From: Salibacterium halotolerans
Lineage (GTDB): Bacteria > Bacillota > Bacilli > Bacillales > Marinococcaceae
DNA: 64,000 nucleotides
Assembly: GCF_900115625.1 (NCBI RefSeq)
Contig: NZ_FOXD01000007.1
Span: 98,939-162,938, forward strand
Direction of reading: 5' to 3'
Under the pieces are notes generated by a model. The model did not search any database, was not told the DNA's origin, and was given only the letters and a program-made list of their open reading frames with translations. Numbering within the stretch: the stretch's first letter is position 1; each line of letters begins with the position of its first letter. Both the position numbers and the translations under genes were made by a program. Positions 1-8,178 of this stretch are shown in pieces.

Positions 1-29
1 TCCCTTTTTAAAGGATTCATTCCAGGATA

Positions 30-1019
30 TTAATCCGTTAACCCTGCTTCACTAATTAATTCTTCATAGTTTTGAGTCTGTTTTTCCAGATACTGGCGGG
101 ATTCCTCGCTGTCTTTATAAAAAGACTGCCACTCATTATTTTCAAGTACTGTCTGCCACGCATCTGTCTCGATCATTTGGCTGATTTTTTCATCCCAATA
201 CGCAATTTCTTCTTCGGTCATATCTGGAGGCCCCATTATACCTCTCCAGTGCGGAAATACCATATCTACACCTTGTTCCTGCCAAGTTGGCACTTCATCC
301 AAACCATCAATTCTTTCTTCTGATGAAACCGCTATCATATTAATTTCTCCTGCTTTATGCTGTTCTTTAGCTTCTGAAACCGACATGGTAGCAACATCAA
401 TATGACCTCCCAGTAGAGCTGTTACAACATCTGCGCCACTTTTATAAATCTGAAACTCCAACTTAGGTACGTCGACACCATACTCCTTGGCCGCCTGCAC
501 AAATGATAAGTGATCATTGTTCCCCAATCCTGGAGCCAGACCAATTGTTAACGATTTAGGATCTTTTTTTAATTGTTTCATTACTTCTGAACCTTTTTCA
601 TACTCCGAATCAGGAGAAACCGCAACGGAGATCCACTCTGTTGTAAGAATGCCAAGTGGTGTAAAATCTTCATAAGTCAGGTCGCTTTGACCAAGTAGAT
701 TATTCGTAATAACTAAGCTGGAATTAATGGCCATACTATGTGCATCCTGATTCCTCAAGTATTGCCAGCCAACTTCGCCACTACCTCCGGGTTTATTGAC
801 AACATTTATATTCTGCTCAATAACCCCTTCATCCGACATAATTTTCTGCATAGCCCTTGCTGTTCCGTCCCAACCACCACCAGGTGATGCAGGTGCTACA
901 AATTCAATATCTTTTGTGGGAAAATCAGGCTCTCCTCCTGATCCACTCGTACTTGAAGAACATCCAACAATAAAGAATAGCAATATTAAGGACACAATTC
1001 CTGTCCACTTACCTTTCAT
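30..1019 (-). CDS. Tripartite tricarboxylate transporter substrate-binding lipoprotein (TctC family)
   Basis: 329 aa. The N-terminus has a short basic stretch, a hydrophobic core and a lipobox ending in Cys20 (FIVGC), followed by a Ser/Gly-rich linker, so this is a membrane-anchored extracellular binding protein. The rest matches the TctC/Bug fold: an early AxPGGGWD segment that contacts the carboxylate ligand and a closing segment with many acidic residues. TctC delivers tri- or dicarboxylates to the TctA/TctB membrane pair; those genes would lie to the left, outside the window. The ATG is preceded by AAGGGGAG. The CitA/CitT-type two-component system just upstream in the same orientation probably controls it. 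The exact substrate cannot be read from sequence. Confidence 0.88.
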   Translation of the reverse strand: MKGKWTGIVSLILLFFIVGCSSSTSGSGGEPDFPTKDIEFVAPASPGGGWDGTARAMQKIMSDEGVIEQNINVVNKPGGSGEVGWQYLRNQDAHSMAINSSLVITNNLLGQSDLTYEDFTPLGILTTEWISVAVSPDSEYEKGSEVMKQLKKDPKSLTIGLAPGLGNNDHLSFVQAAKEYGVDVPKLEFQIYKSGADVVTALLGGHIDVATMSVSEAKEQHKAGEINMIAVSSEERIDGLDEVPTWQEQGVDMVFPHWRGIMGPPDMTEEEIAYWDEKISQMIETDAWQTVLENNEWQSFYKDSEESRQYLEKQTQNYEELISEAGLTD

Positions 1020-1058
1020 CCTTTCACTCCCCTTTTTCTAATAAATTCAGAAATAATA

Positions 1059-1121
1059 CAATTGCCTAACGTACATCGCATCCCCCTCTCTCTTTAAAGT
1101 CAAGTAAGCGTTAAGCAATTG
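1059..1121. promoter_or_regulatory. Inverted repeat upstream of tctC, candidate response-regulator site
   Basis: CAATTGCCTAACG (1059-1071) and CGTTAAGCAATTG (1109-1121) are reverse complements at 12 of 13 positions, separated by 37 bp. They lie between tctC and the response-regulator gene, where a CitT/DcuR-type regulator would bind. Function is inferred from position only. Confidence 0.4.
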
Positions 1122-1228
1122 CTGTAAACTCATCATATTATTCTGACCATGTTATGTCAGCGTTTTCATAATTAGATACGTTTATAATATAAAATGAATT
1201 TTGTGTATTTTGTTCACGATAATTCGCT

Positions 1229-1906
1229 TTACAATAAATAGTATTTTCGTTCTGGTCTTCCTACCATCCCATATTCTTGTTCTATTCCAACTTTCTCAAT
1301 CGATACAAGATATTCTAAATACCGGCGGGCGGTTGTTCTTGAAGCCCCGGTCTCCTGTCCCATATCCTCAGCCGTCCAACCATTGCCCTGCTTCTGCATT
1401 TTTCTTAACACCTTGTTTAATGTAATGCTGTCTATCCCTTTAGGAAGATTCTCAGGCATGTAAAGTTTACCAGACGGTGTGCTGAATAATTTATCAACAA
1501 CACCTTGATCGATGTACTCCTGATCCCCCAGTAAATTTTGACGCTCTTTATATTCTGTTATCACTTCAATAAACCGCTCCAAAGTTACAGGCTTAATTAA
1601 ATAATTAAAAACGCCCTTGCGGAGACTCTCTTCAAGAAAACTTTTTTCTTGAGCAGCAGTGATGATAATAATGTCCAGCATAGGAGATATGTCACGGACA
1701 TTCTGTATCAAATCGGTTCCTAAATAGTCAGGCATATAAATATCAAGTAGCAGCATATCCACGTTGTCATGATTTTTTACGAATTGGATGGTATCTTCTC
1801 CATTTAGTGTTTTTCCTATGACTTCAACTCCTTCTATCCTATCAACAAACTTCTCATGAATGCCGGCCACCCGAAAATCATCTTCCGCGATTACTACTTT
1901 AATCAT
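1229..1906 (-). CDS. Response regulator, CitB/CitT/DcuR/MalR family
   Basis: 225 aa. The N-terminal receiver domain shows the acidic pair EDD (residues 8-10), the phospho-acceptor Asp in LLLDIYMPD (about residue 56), and the conserved Lys in YLIKPV. The C-terminal half is a winged-helix type DNA-binding region (TAEDMGQETGASRTTARRYLEYL). This architecture belongs to regulators of citrate, malate or fumarate uptake. It starts 1 bp after the sensor-kinase stop, using the AGGGGG that overlaps the kinase's last codons, so the two are translationally linked. The likely target is the adjacent tctC transporter. The ligand is not determinable. Confidence 0.9.
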   Translation of the reverse strand: MIKVVIAEDDFRVAGIHEKFVDRIEGVEVIGKTLNGEDTIQFVKNHDNVDMLLLDIYMPDYLGTDLIQNVRDISPMLDIIIITAAQEKSFLEESLRKGVFNYLIKPVTLERFIEVITEYKERQNLLGDQEYIDQGVVDKLFSTPSGKLYMPENLPKGIDSITLNKVLRKMQKQGNGWTAEDMGQETGASRTTARRYLEYLVSIEKVGIEQEYGMVGRPERKYYLL

Positions 1907-1907
1907 T

Positions 1908-3512
1908 TTATTTCCCCCTTGGTTCTTTTGGAATAAAAACGCTGAACGTGGTTCCGCTATTATTCGATGTTATCTCAATGCTTCCGTTTAGTTCATCTAT
2001 GACTTCGTTCACATTAAAGAGACCGAAACCACGTTCTTTCTCCGGATTTTTGGTAGAATATCCTGCTTTAGCTGCCTGAGTAAGAGTAAACTTTTCCATG
2101 CCGCTTCCGTTATCGGTTATTTCAAATATAATATCCTGCCCTATGTCCAGCGTGGAAAATGTAACTCTTCGTTCTGTTTGATTTATAACTTCTTCAAATG
2201 CATTATCTATTAAATTACCTATAATAGTAGCTACATGATACACCTCAATATGAGATGGTAATTCTTCAATATGACTATTTTCATCCACATTGAAATTAAT
2301 TTTCTTTTCTGACGCCTTACTCATTTTTCCAAGTAAAATTGCCTGCACTTTTGTATCTTTAATGAGTTCAAATATCAAGCTGTTACTGTTTTTGATGTCA
2401 ATAGCTTCTTTTTGAACCATTTCCAGAGCTTCCTCATAACTTCCTAACTGCAAAAGACCTGAAATGACATACATTTTGTTGGCAAACTCATGGGTTTGGG
2501 CTCGAAGATCTTCAGAGTATTTTTTTACTTCTGAAAGTGTATTAATCATTTCTTTAATTTCCGTTTTATCCTTAAACGTCGCTACAGCACCAACTAGTTT
2601 TTCTTCCTCAATAATAGGAGTCAAATTTAAAATGATGACTTTATTGTTAATGTAAAGTTCTTCGTTTAATTGCGATTTACTCTTCTTAATTGTATTCGTT
2701 ACATTCACTTCTGGAATGTTTTCCTGAATTGGGCGATTGACAATATCATGGGACAAGTTCAAGAGCGTCTTTGCTGAGTGATTAATCATTGTAATCCTTC
2801 CACTTTCATCCGTTGCAATAACTCCTTCGTTAATAGAGGACAACACAGAATTACGGTCACGGTATAACGCTGCAATTTCACGTGGTTCAAGTCCCAGGGT
2901 TTCGTTTCTTATGTGTCTGGCTAAAAAAATACTGGCGCAGACTCCCACCAAAACAACGGCAAGCGCGATATACAGTATATTTTTCACCCAGTCGAAGATC
3001 TCCTTATAAATATTGTCTATTAAATAACCAACTGATACGACTCCTAATACCTCACCATCTTCAGATAGAACAGGAGCTTTGCCCATCACTGATTTACCTA
3101 AAAATTCTTTTGAAACAATATTATAATAACCGCCAAAAACTGCAGCCCGGTATCCATCATCAAATTCCTGATATTCTCTCACACGTTCTGTAGAAGGGTG
3201 CGTTAAAATAATGCCGCTTCGATTTTGTATAATAATAAAATCTGCATCATTTTGTATGCTGAATTTTTCCGTGAGAGCTTGAAGGGATGCAGCAGAATCG
3301 TTGTCTTCTTCCTGGAGCGCTTCGCTTACTGCAGGTATATATGAAATTGTCTTCGCTGTTTGTAAGCTGATTGTCTTTTTGTTAGAAAAAATTTGATTCG
3401 TCTCAAAGTATGTGAAAATACTAAGAAGTAAGACAATTAACGTCACAATTAATCCAACTACCATCCCTGTTATTTTAGTTTTTAAAGAGACTCTAAGTAA
3501 TTTTTGAATCAT
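1908..3512 (-). CDS. Sensor histidine kinase, CitA/DcuS family
   Basis: 534 aa membrane kinase. There is a transmembrane helix near residues 12-34, an extracytoplasmic PAS-like (Cache) sensor domain to about residue 170, a second helix (about 178-200), a cytoplasmic PAS domain (about 220-320), then a SpoOB-type dimerisation helix with the phospho-acceptor region RAQTHEFANKMYVISGL. The C-terminal HATPase domain shows the N box (IGNLIDNAFEE) and glycine boxes (DNGSGM, GFGLFNV). This order is diagnostic of CitA/DcuS kinases that sense external di- or tricarboxylates. The ATG has a good RBS (AAAGGGGG). It is the first gene of the kinase-regulator pair. Confidence 0.92.
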   Translation of the reverse strand: MIQKLLRVSLKTKITGMVVGLIVTLIVLLLSIFTYFETNQIFSNKKTISLQTAKTISYIPAVSEALQEEDNDSAASLQALTEKFSIQNDADFIIIQNRSGIILTHPSTERVREYQEFDDGYRAAVFGGYYNIVSKEFLGKSVMGKAPVLSEDGEVLGVVSVGYLIDNIYKEIFDWVKNILYIALAVVLVGVCASIFLARHIRNETLGLEPREIAALYRDRNSVLSSINEGVIATDESGRITMINHSAKTLLNLSHDIVNRPIQENIPEVNVTNTIKKSKSQLNEELYINNKVIILNLTPIIEEEKLVGAVATFKDKTEIKEMINTLSEVKKYSEDLRAQTHEFANKMYVISGLLQLGSYEEALEMVQKEAIDIKNSNSLIFELIKDTKVQAILLGKMSKASEKKINFNVDENSHIEELPSHIEVYHVATIIGNLIDNAFEEVINQTERRVTFSTLDIGQDIIFEITDNGSGMEKFTLTQAAKAGYSTKNPEKERGFGLFNVNEVIDELNGSIEITSNNSGTTFSVFIPKEPRGK

Positions 3513-3701
3513 ATATCCCCCTTTTTGTTGAAGTGTGTATTAGCTTTCATATCTGGATACTTCAACAAACTCCATTTTCCCTATAAAAACTATAGCATCT
3601 TATGCCAAATATATTGCAGAGAAAAAAAGTATTATTTAATACTTTTGTCGTAAAGTCCTTTCATTTTTTACTTATTTTCAGTTGGAAAAGAATCCAGATC
3701 T

Positions 3702-3963
3702 GTATCAAAAAGGTACAGCTCCTTTTTGATGAAAGAGAATGCCAACATAGGCGGGAGGGGATGGCGGCAGCGTAAAACCGGTATGTCAGCGGGGCCCTTT
3801 CGACTGTCATTCATCAGGACGTGGACACTACGCTGCTGAGAAAAGAAATTAGTGTCCACCGGCAAAAATCAGTGGACACTAGCTGCCGGCACCGCGGGAT
3901 TTAGTGTCCTTGGATCCCGCTTCCGTGGACACTATGCATACCGCCGGGCGGTTTAGTGTACAT
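3702..3963. repeat. Dispersed intergenic repeat with alternating TAGTG-GA-CACTA array (copy A)
   Basis: This fills the 564-bp gap between the sensor kinase and ohr. It begins with a perfect hairpin (ATCAAAAAGG 3704-3713, CCTTTTTGAT 3721-3730). About 90 bp later come six copies of a 10-bp word in strict alternation: GTGGACACTA at 3821, 3872 and 3925 on the plus strand; TAGTGTCCAC or variants at 3850, 3902 and 3954. Starts are 29, 22, 30, 23 and 29 bp apart, a 52-bp period. Each plus/minus pair can form a hairpin with a 19-20 nt variable loop. The whole segment, including the leading hairpin, is homologous in inverted orientation to 26224-26558. No coding potential was recognised. Confidence 0.8.
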
Positions 3964-4040
3964 GGAGCCACTGCGCACCGGAACAACTGCAGCAGCTACG
4001 GAACAACCGAATCACAGCTTCAGACGCCGGACTTTACAAA

Positions 4041-4072
4041 AAAAAAGCGCCCCGGCCCGGGACGCTTTTTTT
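4041..4072 (-). terminator. Terminator downstream of ohr
   Basis: A GC-rich stem (AAAAGCG..CCCGG / CCGGG..CGCTTTT) flanked by T runs on both strands, 5 bp beyond the ohr stop. It probably works in both directions. Confidence 0.8.
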
Positions 4073-4076
4073 ATCA

Positions 4077-4487
4077 TTATTTTGCTTCGGTGTTAATCGT
4101 TACTTCGATGTTACCGCGTGTTGCCTTGGAGTAAGGGCACACTTGATGGGCAGCGGCGGTCAGCTCTTCTGCTTCCTCCTGGGACACGCCGGACACTTCC
4201 ACGTTCAGTACGACACTGATTTTAAATCCATCGTCTGATTCATCTTTGTTGAGGCTGACTTCACCGTTTACAGTGGATTCAATGTCTTTTTTTTGGTTTT
4301 TAGCGACAAGATTCAACGCACCGTCATAGCATGCGGAATAGCCTGCTGCAAACAGCTGCTCCGGATTGGTACCTGCATTAGACCCAGCTCCCGGAGTGAC
4401 AAGATTCTGATCAATTTGTCCGTCTGAGGATTTAACGTGGCCGTCACGTCCGCCCTGTGCTGTTGCTTTTGCTGTATAGATTGCCAT
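4077..4487 (-). CDS. ohr: Organic hydroperoxide resistance protein (Ohr, OsmC superfamily)
   Basis: 136 aa, the normal length for Ohr. The two redox cysteines are in YSACYDGAL (about residue 52) and QVCPYSKATRGN (about residue 116). The sequence also has the Ohr-type opening AxATAQGGRDGHVKSSDG and the GTNPEQLFAAGYSAC motif. Ohr is a thiol peroxidase that reduces fatty-acid and other organic hydroperoxides, typically using lipoylated proteins as reductant. It is cytosolic. There is no adjacent OhrR regulator, so control must come from elsewhere or be constitutive. It is single-gene and flanked by its own terminator. Confidence 0.93.
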   Translation of the reverse strand: MAIYTAKATAQGGRDGHVKSSDGQIDQNLVTPGAGSNAGTNPEQLFAAGYSACYDGALNLVAKNQKKDIESTVNGEVSLNKDESDDGFKISVVLNVEVSGVSQEEAEELTAAAHQVCPYSKATRGNIEVTINTEAK

Positions 4488-4624
4488 ACGATCACCAATC
4501 CTTTTCTTGTATTATGAGTAGAAACATTTATGTTGCACAATGGTATGTATTTCACGTTCTGCCTGTAATTAAACATGTATTTGAAGATTTTTTCGATATT
4601 TGCGAAGAACGTTTTTAAATTATT

Positions 4625-4633
4625 TGATATAAT
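4625..4633 (+). promoter_or_regulatory. Extended -10 promoter of the LOV photoreceptor gene
   Basis: TGATATAAT sits 55 bp before the ATG and matches the extended -10 consensus TGnTATAAT. A sigma-B type -10 (GGGTTA, 4636-4641) lies nearby, but no -35 is at a proper distance from it, so vegetative transcription is the better reading. Confidence 0.5.
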
Positions 4634-4687
4634 AAGGGTTACACAGCATAATGAAGCGAAACATGCAGGATAAAGGAGTCAACAGTT

Positions 4688-5476
4688 ATGCAGAACCCCA
4701 TTTCCTACCCAGCTTCCATGGATTTACTGATGAAGACGCTGGATGCTGCGGGATCGGGCATTATCATTACCGATCCGGACCAACAGGATAATCCAATCAT
4801 TTACGCGAACAAAGGCTTTTCTCACGTAACCGGCTACGAAACAGAGGAAATTATCGGTTTCAACTGCCGTTTTCTGCAGGGGCCGGATACGTCGGAAGCG
4901 GAAGTAGATAAACTCCGCCGCGCCATTCAGGAGTTGTCGGCTGTATCCGTTCAGATTGTCAATTACAAAAAAGACGGCACCCCGTTTTGGAATGACCTTC
5001 ATATGGAGCCGATATACATAGAAGAAGAAGAAAAGTATTATTTCGCCGGCGTGCAGAAAGACATCACAAAGCAGCGCTCCGCTGAAGACAAGGCTGCCGA
5101 TTACAATAAGGAAATCCAGCTGCTCTCTGCTCCCATCATCCCGATCGCCGACGACATCTTTGCCCTGCCGGTAATCGGAAATGTCAATGAGGAACGGATG
5201 CGCATTATTTTCGATCAGACGACGGAAACGATTCACTCTTCCAAAGTCAGCATACTGATTCTGGACCTCTCCGGCCTGACCAGTCTCGATGAGGAAACGA
5301 TGAAGGGACTGTTTGGCCTTTATCATCTCGTCCGTCTGCTCGGCTCTGAACTCGTCATCACCGGTATTTCGCCGCAGCTTGCAATGAAGTCGGCCAGTAT
5401 GAACGCCCGTATCGGCAGCATTAGAATATTTTCGACCATTAAAGATGCGGTAAAAGTGCTTCAGAACAATGTTTAA
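4688..5476 (+). CDS. ytvA: Blue-light photoreceptor, LOV-STAS protein (YtvA-like)
   Basis: 262 aa. The N-terminal LOV/PAS domain (about residues 12-130) carries the canonical flavin-binding signature GFNCRFLQGP, with the photo-reactive Cys at residue 60, plus the FMN-contacting NYKKDGTPFWNDL. A linker (J-alpha-like helix, about 130-150) leads to a C-terminal STAS domain (about 155-260) related to anti-anti-sigma factors. In Bacillus subtilis this architecture is YtvA, which feeds blue light into the sigma-B stressosome. There are no rsb genes nearby. It starts at an ATG preceded by AAAGGAG (4672-4678). A cold-shock gene follows in the same direction. Confidence 0.93.
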   Translation: MQNPISYPASMDLLMKTLDAAGSGIIITDPDQQDNPIIYANKGFSHVTGYETEEIIGFNCRFLQGPDTSEAEVDKLRRAIQELSAVSVQIVNYKKDGTPFWNDLHMEPIYIEEEEKYYFAGVQKDITKQRSAEDKAADYNKEIQLLSAPIIPIADDIFALPVIGNVNEERMRIIFDQTTETIHSSKVSILILDLSGLTSLDEETMKGLFGLYHLVRLLGSELVITGISPQLAMKSASMNARIGSIRIFSTIKDAVKVLQNNV

Positions 5477-5649
5477 AATTTTATGAAGGATTTTAGCGGA
5501 GACCGCTTGCAATCATTTGAAAGCCATGATATGATGAACTTGCTATTTTGTCACCTAGGATTGATGGGGATGGACATTCCGGTTGATCATAGCGTTTAGC
5601 AAGATAAGTAATTTATTTGGTGCGTGGAAAGCGTACACAGGAGGATCAC

Positions 5650-5850
5650 ATGGAACAAGGAACAGTAAAATGGTTTAACGCAGAAAAAGGCTTTGGATTT
5701 ATCGAGCGCGAAGGAGCAGACGACGTGTTTGTCCACTTCTCCGCAATCCAGGAAGAAGGTTTCAAAACACTTGAAGAAGGCCAGCAGGTAAGCTTCGAAA
5801 TCGTCGAAGGCGACCGCGGTCCACAAGCTGCTAACGTTAACAAACAGTAA
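5650..5850 (+). CDS. cspB: Cold-shock protein, CspA/CspB family
   Basis: 66 aa, a complete single cold-shock domain. RNP1 (KGFGFI) and RNP2 (VFVHF) are intact, with the surface aromatic residues that bind single-stranded RNA/DNA. The start is set at MEQGTVKW because AGGAGG ends five bases before it; a longer upstream reading frame lacks an RBS. The protein acts as a cytosolic RNA chaperone. A roughly 170-bp interval after the photoreceptor gene probably holds its own promoter and the long 5' UTR typical of csp genes. A strong terminator follows. Confidence 0.95.
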   Translation: MEQGTVKWFNAEKGFGFIEREGADDVFVHFSAIQEEGFKTLEEGQQVSFEIVEGDRGPQAANVNKQ

Positions 5851-5868
5851 TGACAACTTAGATATAAA

Positions 5869-5897
5869 AGAACCCTCCACCGCGGGGGTTCTTTTTA
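5869..5897 (+). terminator. Terminator of the cold-shock gene
   Basis: Stem AGAACCC / GGGTTCT followed by five T residues, 19 bp after the csp stop codon. Confidence 0.88.
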
Positions 5898-6002
5898 CGT
5901 TTTGGGCTTGTTTCGACGGTTATGCCTGCCTCGTTACAGCTCCGCCGCATCTTCCGGATATGTCACACGGAGCATAACATCCTTATTTTTCCAATTAAAA
6001 CT

Positions 6003-6044
6003 AAAAAAACGGCCGGGGTCTTTCCTTCGCGAAAAACTCCGGTC
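6003..6044 (-). terminator. Terminator downstream of the small 48-aa ORF
   Basis: Stem CCGGGGT (6013-6019) / ACTCCGG (6036-6042), with a minus-strand T run at 6009-6003. It lies just downstream of the minus-strand small ORF, which supports that ORF being a transcribed unit. Confidence 0.65.
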
Positions 6045-6057
6045 TTCTTTTTAGTGT

Positions 6058-6204
6058 CTAGTTTTTATGAAAGGTATCAGAAAACATAGACATGAATGCA
6101 TGGACCACTTCCACGGACTGAAAAGTGAGCAGGCTGAAAGCGGTCAAAGAAAACAGTCCTACAGCAATAACTCTGACATGCTGAAGCGCGTGTAAGACTA
6201 CCAT
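6058..6204 (-). CDS. Small hydrophobic protein, 48 aa, unknown
   Basis: A minus-strand ORF with an excellent RBS (AGGAGGGA, 6211-6218), an ATG at 6204 and a terminator directly after the stop. The product begins MVVLHALQHVRVIAVGLF and has one hydrophobic stretch (about residues 11-28) that could span the membrane, then a short tail rich in Phe, His and Met. I do not recognise the family. The RBS plus terminator is the case for it being real. It is otherwise too short to judge by codon use. Confidence 0.5.
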   Translation of the reverse strand: MVVLHALQHVRVIAVGLFSLTAFSLLTFQSVEVVHAFMSMFSDTFHKN

Positions 6205-6265
6205 CGTGTATCCCTCCTGTCTATTTTATTCTACTCTTCCTCCGTGAAAATGAAAAGCAATGAGC

Positions 6266-8047
6266 TCAGCTTTTGACTTCACCTACGGCCGCACGCTGTA
6301 ATACATCCAGAAACGCACCGCCGTAAGTGTCGAGTTTCTGCCTGCCGACTCCTTTGATTTCCATCATCTCCGATTCCTGCTGCGGCAGATAACGACAGAA
6401 TTCTTTCAACGTTTTGTCCGAGAACACCATGTAAGGAGCGACGCCGTGCTGTTTGGCCAGCTGCAGCCTGAGCTGCCTCATCTCTTCAAATAGCGGATCT
6501 TCGGTACTCACCGTTTCGGCGGTCAGTGTCTCTTTGCGCATGACCCGGGCTTCCCCGCGCAGCACGTCCAGTGCCGCGTTCGTCAGCCGCAGGACCGGAT
6601 AGGCCCCGTCAGACAGCGAAAGATAGGCATGCGCGGCCAGAAAATCAATAAAGGCGGCGACATCTTTCTGGGTTCTGTTTTTCATAAGGCCGTAGGTGGT
6701 CAGCGTATGGAGCTTGAGCGTGCGGATCTTCTCATTGGACGATCCTGCCAGTACCTGGGCAGTCATCACTTTTCCGAACCGCTCCCGCATACGTTTTACA
6801 CATGAAAACACCATCTGCGCTTCTTCGGTCACATCCTCAAGCGTCCGGTCATCGGTACAGTTCAGGCACCTGCCGCACGGCTCCTGTGGTTCTTCCCCGA
6901 AATAGCGGAGCATCTCATTCTGCAGGCAGTCTTCGGTGTGGCAGTAATGAATCATCTGCCTAAGCTTCCGGTATTCTTTGTCTTTGCGGTCTTCCTCCAG
7001 CTGGGACTGATCAATCAAAAATTGGTGTGTGCCTGCGTCCTGCGGTGAAAATAACAACGTACAGTCGCCGGGCGCTCCGTCTCTGCCGGCGCGCCCCGCT
7101 TCCTGATAATATGATTCAATGTTTCTCGGCGTGCGGGCGTGAAGCACGTACCGGACGTTTGATTTGTTGATCCCCATGCCAAACGCCGTCGTCGCCGCCA
7201 TGACCGTCACGTCATCATACACAAAACGCTCCTGCGCCGCTTCGCGTTCCGCCGTTTCCATGCCGCCGTGGTATTTTTCGACGGACAGGCCTTCTTTGTG
7301 GAGCATCTCCCAGAGCTTCTCCACTTCTTTTCTCGTGTTCGCGTAAATAATGCCCGGCTGGTTCTTGCGTTTTTTGACGTAATCGACGATATAAGCCTCA
7401 CGGTTCTGTCCTTTCACGACAGAAAACGTTAAATTCTCACGGGCGAACCCGGTTTTGACGACTTGGTCTTCCGGAATGTCCAGGGCATGCGAAATATCTT
7501 CGGCGACCTGCGGCGTTGCGGTCGCAGTAAGGGCAAGCACCGCTGCACTGCTGCCTGTAAAGGAAAGAAACCTTGGGATTTCCAGATAAGCCGGCCGGAA
7601 ATCATGCCCCCACTGCGACAGGCAGTGAGCTTCATCCACGGCGGTCAGGGAAACCGGGATGGACTGGAGCTGATAGAGAAATTCCTGATTCGACAGTCGC
7701 TCAGGTGCGACATACAACAGCCGGCATTCTCCTCGGCGCAGCGCCTCCATCCGCTCCCTCATCTCCCCATGAGACACGGAGCTGTTAATGAATGTCGCAG
7801 GAATACCGGCTTCCCGCGCTTCATCCACCTGGTCTTTCATTAAGGAAATCAAGGGAGAAATGACGATAGTAATCCCCGGAAGCAGCAACGACGGAATTTG
7901 GTAACAAACCGATTTGCCCCCGCCCGTCGGCATAATGCCAAGCACGGACTGCCGCTGCATAACGTGATGCAGAATATTCTCCTGTCCATTCAAAAACGTT
8001 TCATAACCGAAATGGTGCTGCAGTTTCTCTTTCGCTTCGTCCAGCAT
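6266..8047 (-). CDS. recQ: ATP-dependent DNA helicase RecQ
   Basis: 593 aa. Superfamily 2 helicase motifs appear in order: Walker A (PTGGGKS), DEAH box followed by CLSQWGHDFRP (the RecQ aromatic loop), ALTATAT, and motif VI QEAGRAGRDG. These are followed by a RecQ zinc-binding domain (EPCGRCLNC) and a winged-helix region. A C-terminal HRDC domain (about residues 515-590) has the pattern PYMVFSDKTLKEF. It unwinds 3'-5' in recombination and fork repair. I place the start at MLDEAKEKL because AGGAGG lies 6 bp upstream of it; an ATG seven codons earlier has no RBS. It is monocistronic in this window. Confidence 0.95.
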   Translation of the reverse strand: MLDEAKEKLQHHFGYETFLNGQENILHHVMQRQSVLGIMPTGGGKSVCYQIPSLLLPGITIVISPLISLMKDQVDEAREAGIPATFINSSVSHGEMRERMEALRRGECRLLYVAPERLSNQEFLYQLQSIPVSLTAVDEAHCLSQWGHDFRPAYLEIPRFLSFTGSSAAVLALTATATPQVAEDISHALDIPEDQVVKTGFARENLTFSVVKGQNREAYIVDYVKKRKNQPGIIYANTRKEVEKLWEMLHKEGLSVEKYHGGMETAEREAAQERFVYDDVTVMAATTAFGMGINKSNVRYVLHARTPRNIESYYQEAGRAGRDGAPGDCTLLFSPQDAGTHQFLIDQSQLEEDRKDKEYRKLRQMIHYCHTEDCLQNEMLRYFGEEPQEPCGRCLNCTDDRTLEDVTEEAQMVFSCVKRMRERFGKVMTAQVLAGSSNEKIRTLKLHTLTTYGLMKNRTQKDVAAFIDFLAAHAYLSLSDGAYPVLRLTNAALDVLRGEARVMRKETLTAETVSTEDPLFEEMRQLRLQLAKQHGVAPYMVFSDKTLKEFCRYLPQQESEMMEIKGVGRQKLDTYGGAFLDVLQRAAVGEVKS

Positions 8048-8178
8048 AACCGTCCTCCTGTTCTTCATCTATTATACTGCGCTTTCGCTTTATTGAAAAA
8101 GGGATTTTTCAATGATTAGCAGAACGGACGGAAGGGAATGGAAAAAACCAAAATGCTTTTTACCCAAAGGAGGAGAAC

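Noticed and set aside
3821..3963. CRISPR array
   Set aside because: Repeated words are only 10 bp, alternate in orientation, and are separated by 12-20 nt. No cas genes or leader are nearby.
4611..4641. Sigma-B promoter for the photoreceptor gene (GTTTTT .. GGGTTA)
   Set aside because: The spacing of about 19 bp is too long for sigma-B, while an extended -10 for the housekeeping sigma factor fits well.
4724..5512. 262-aa minus-strand ORF opposite the LOV photoreceptor
   Set aside because: Mirrors the photoreceptor coding frame; no RBS and no family pattern.
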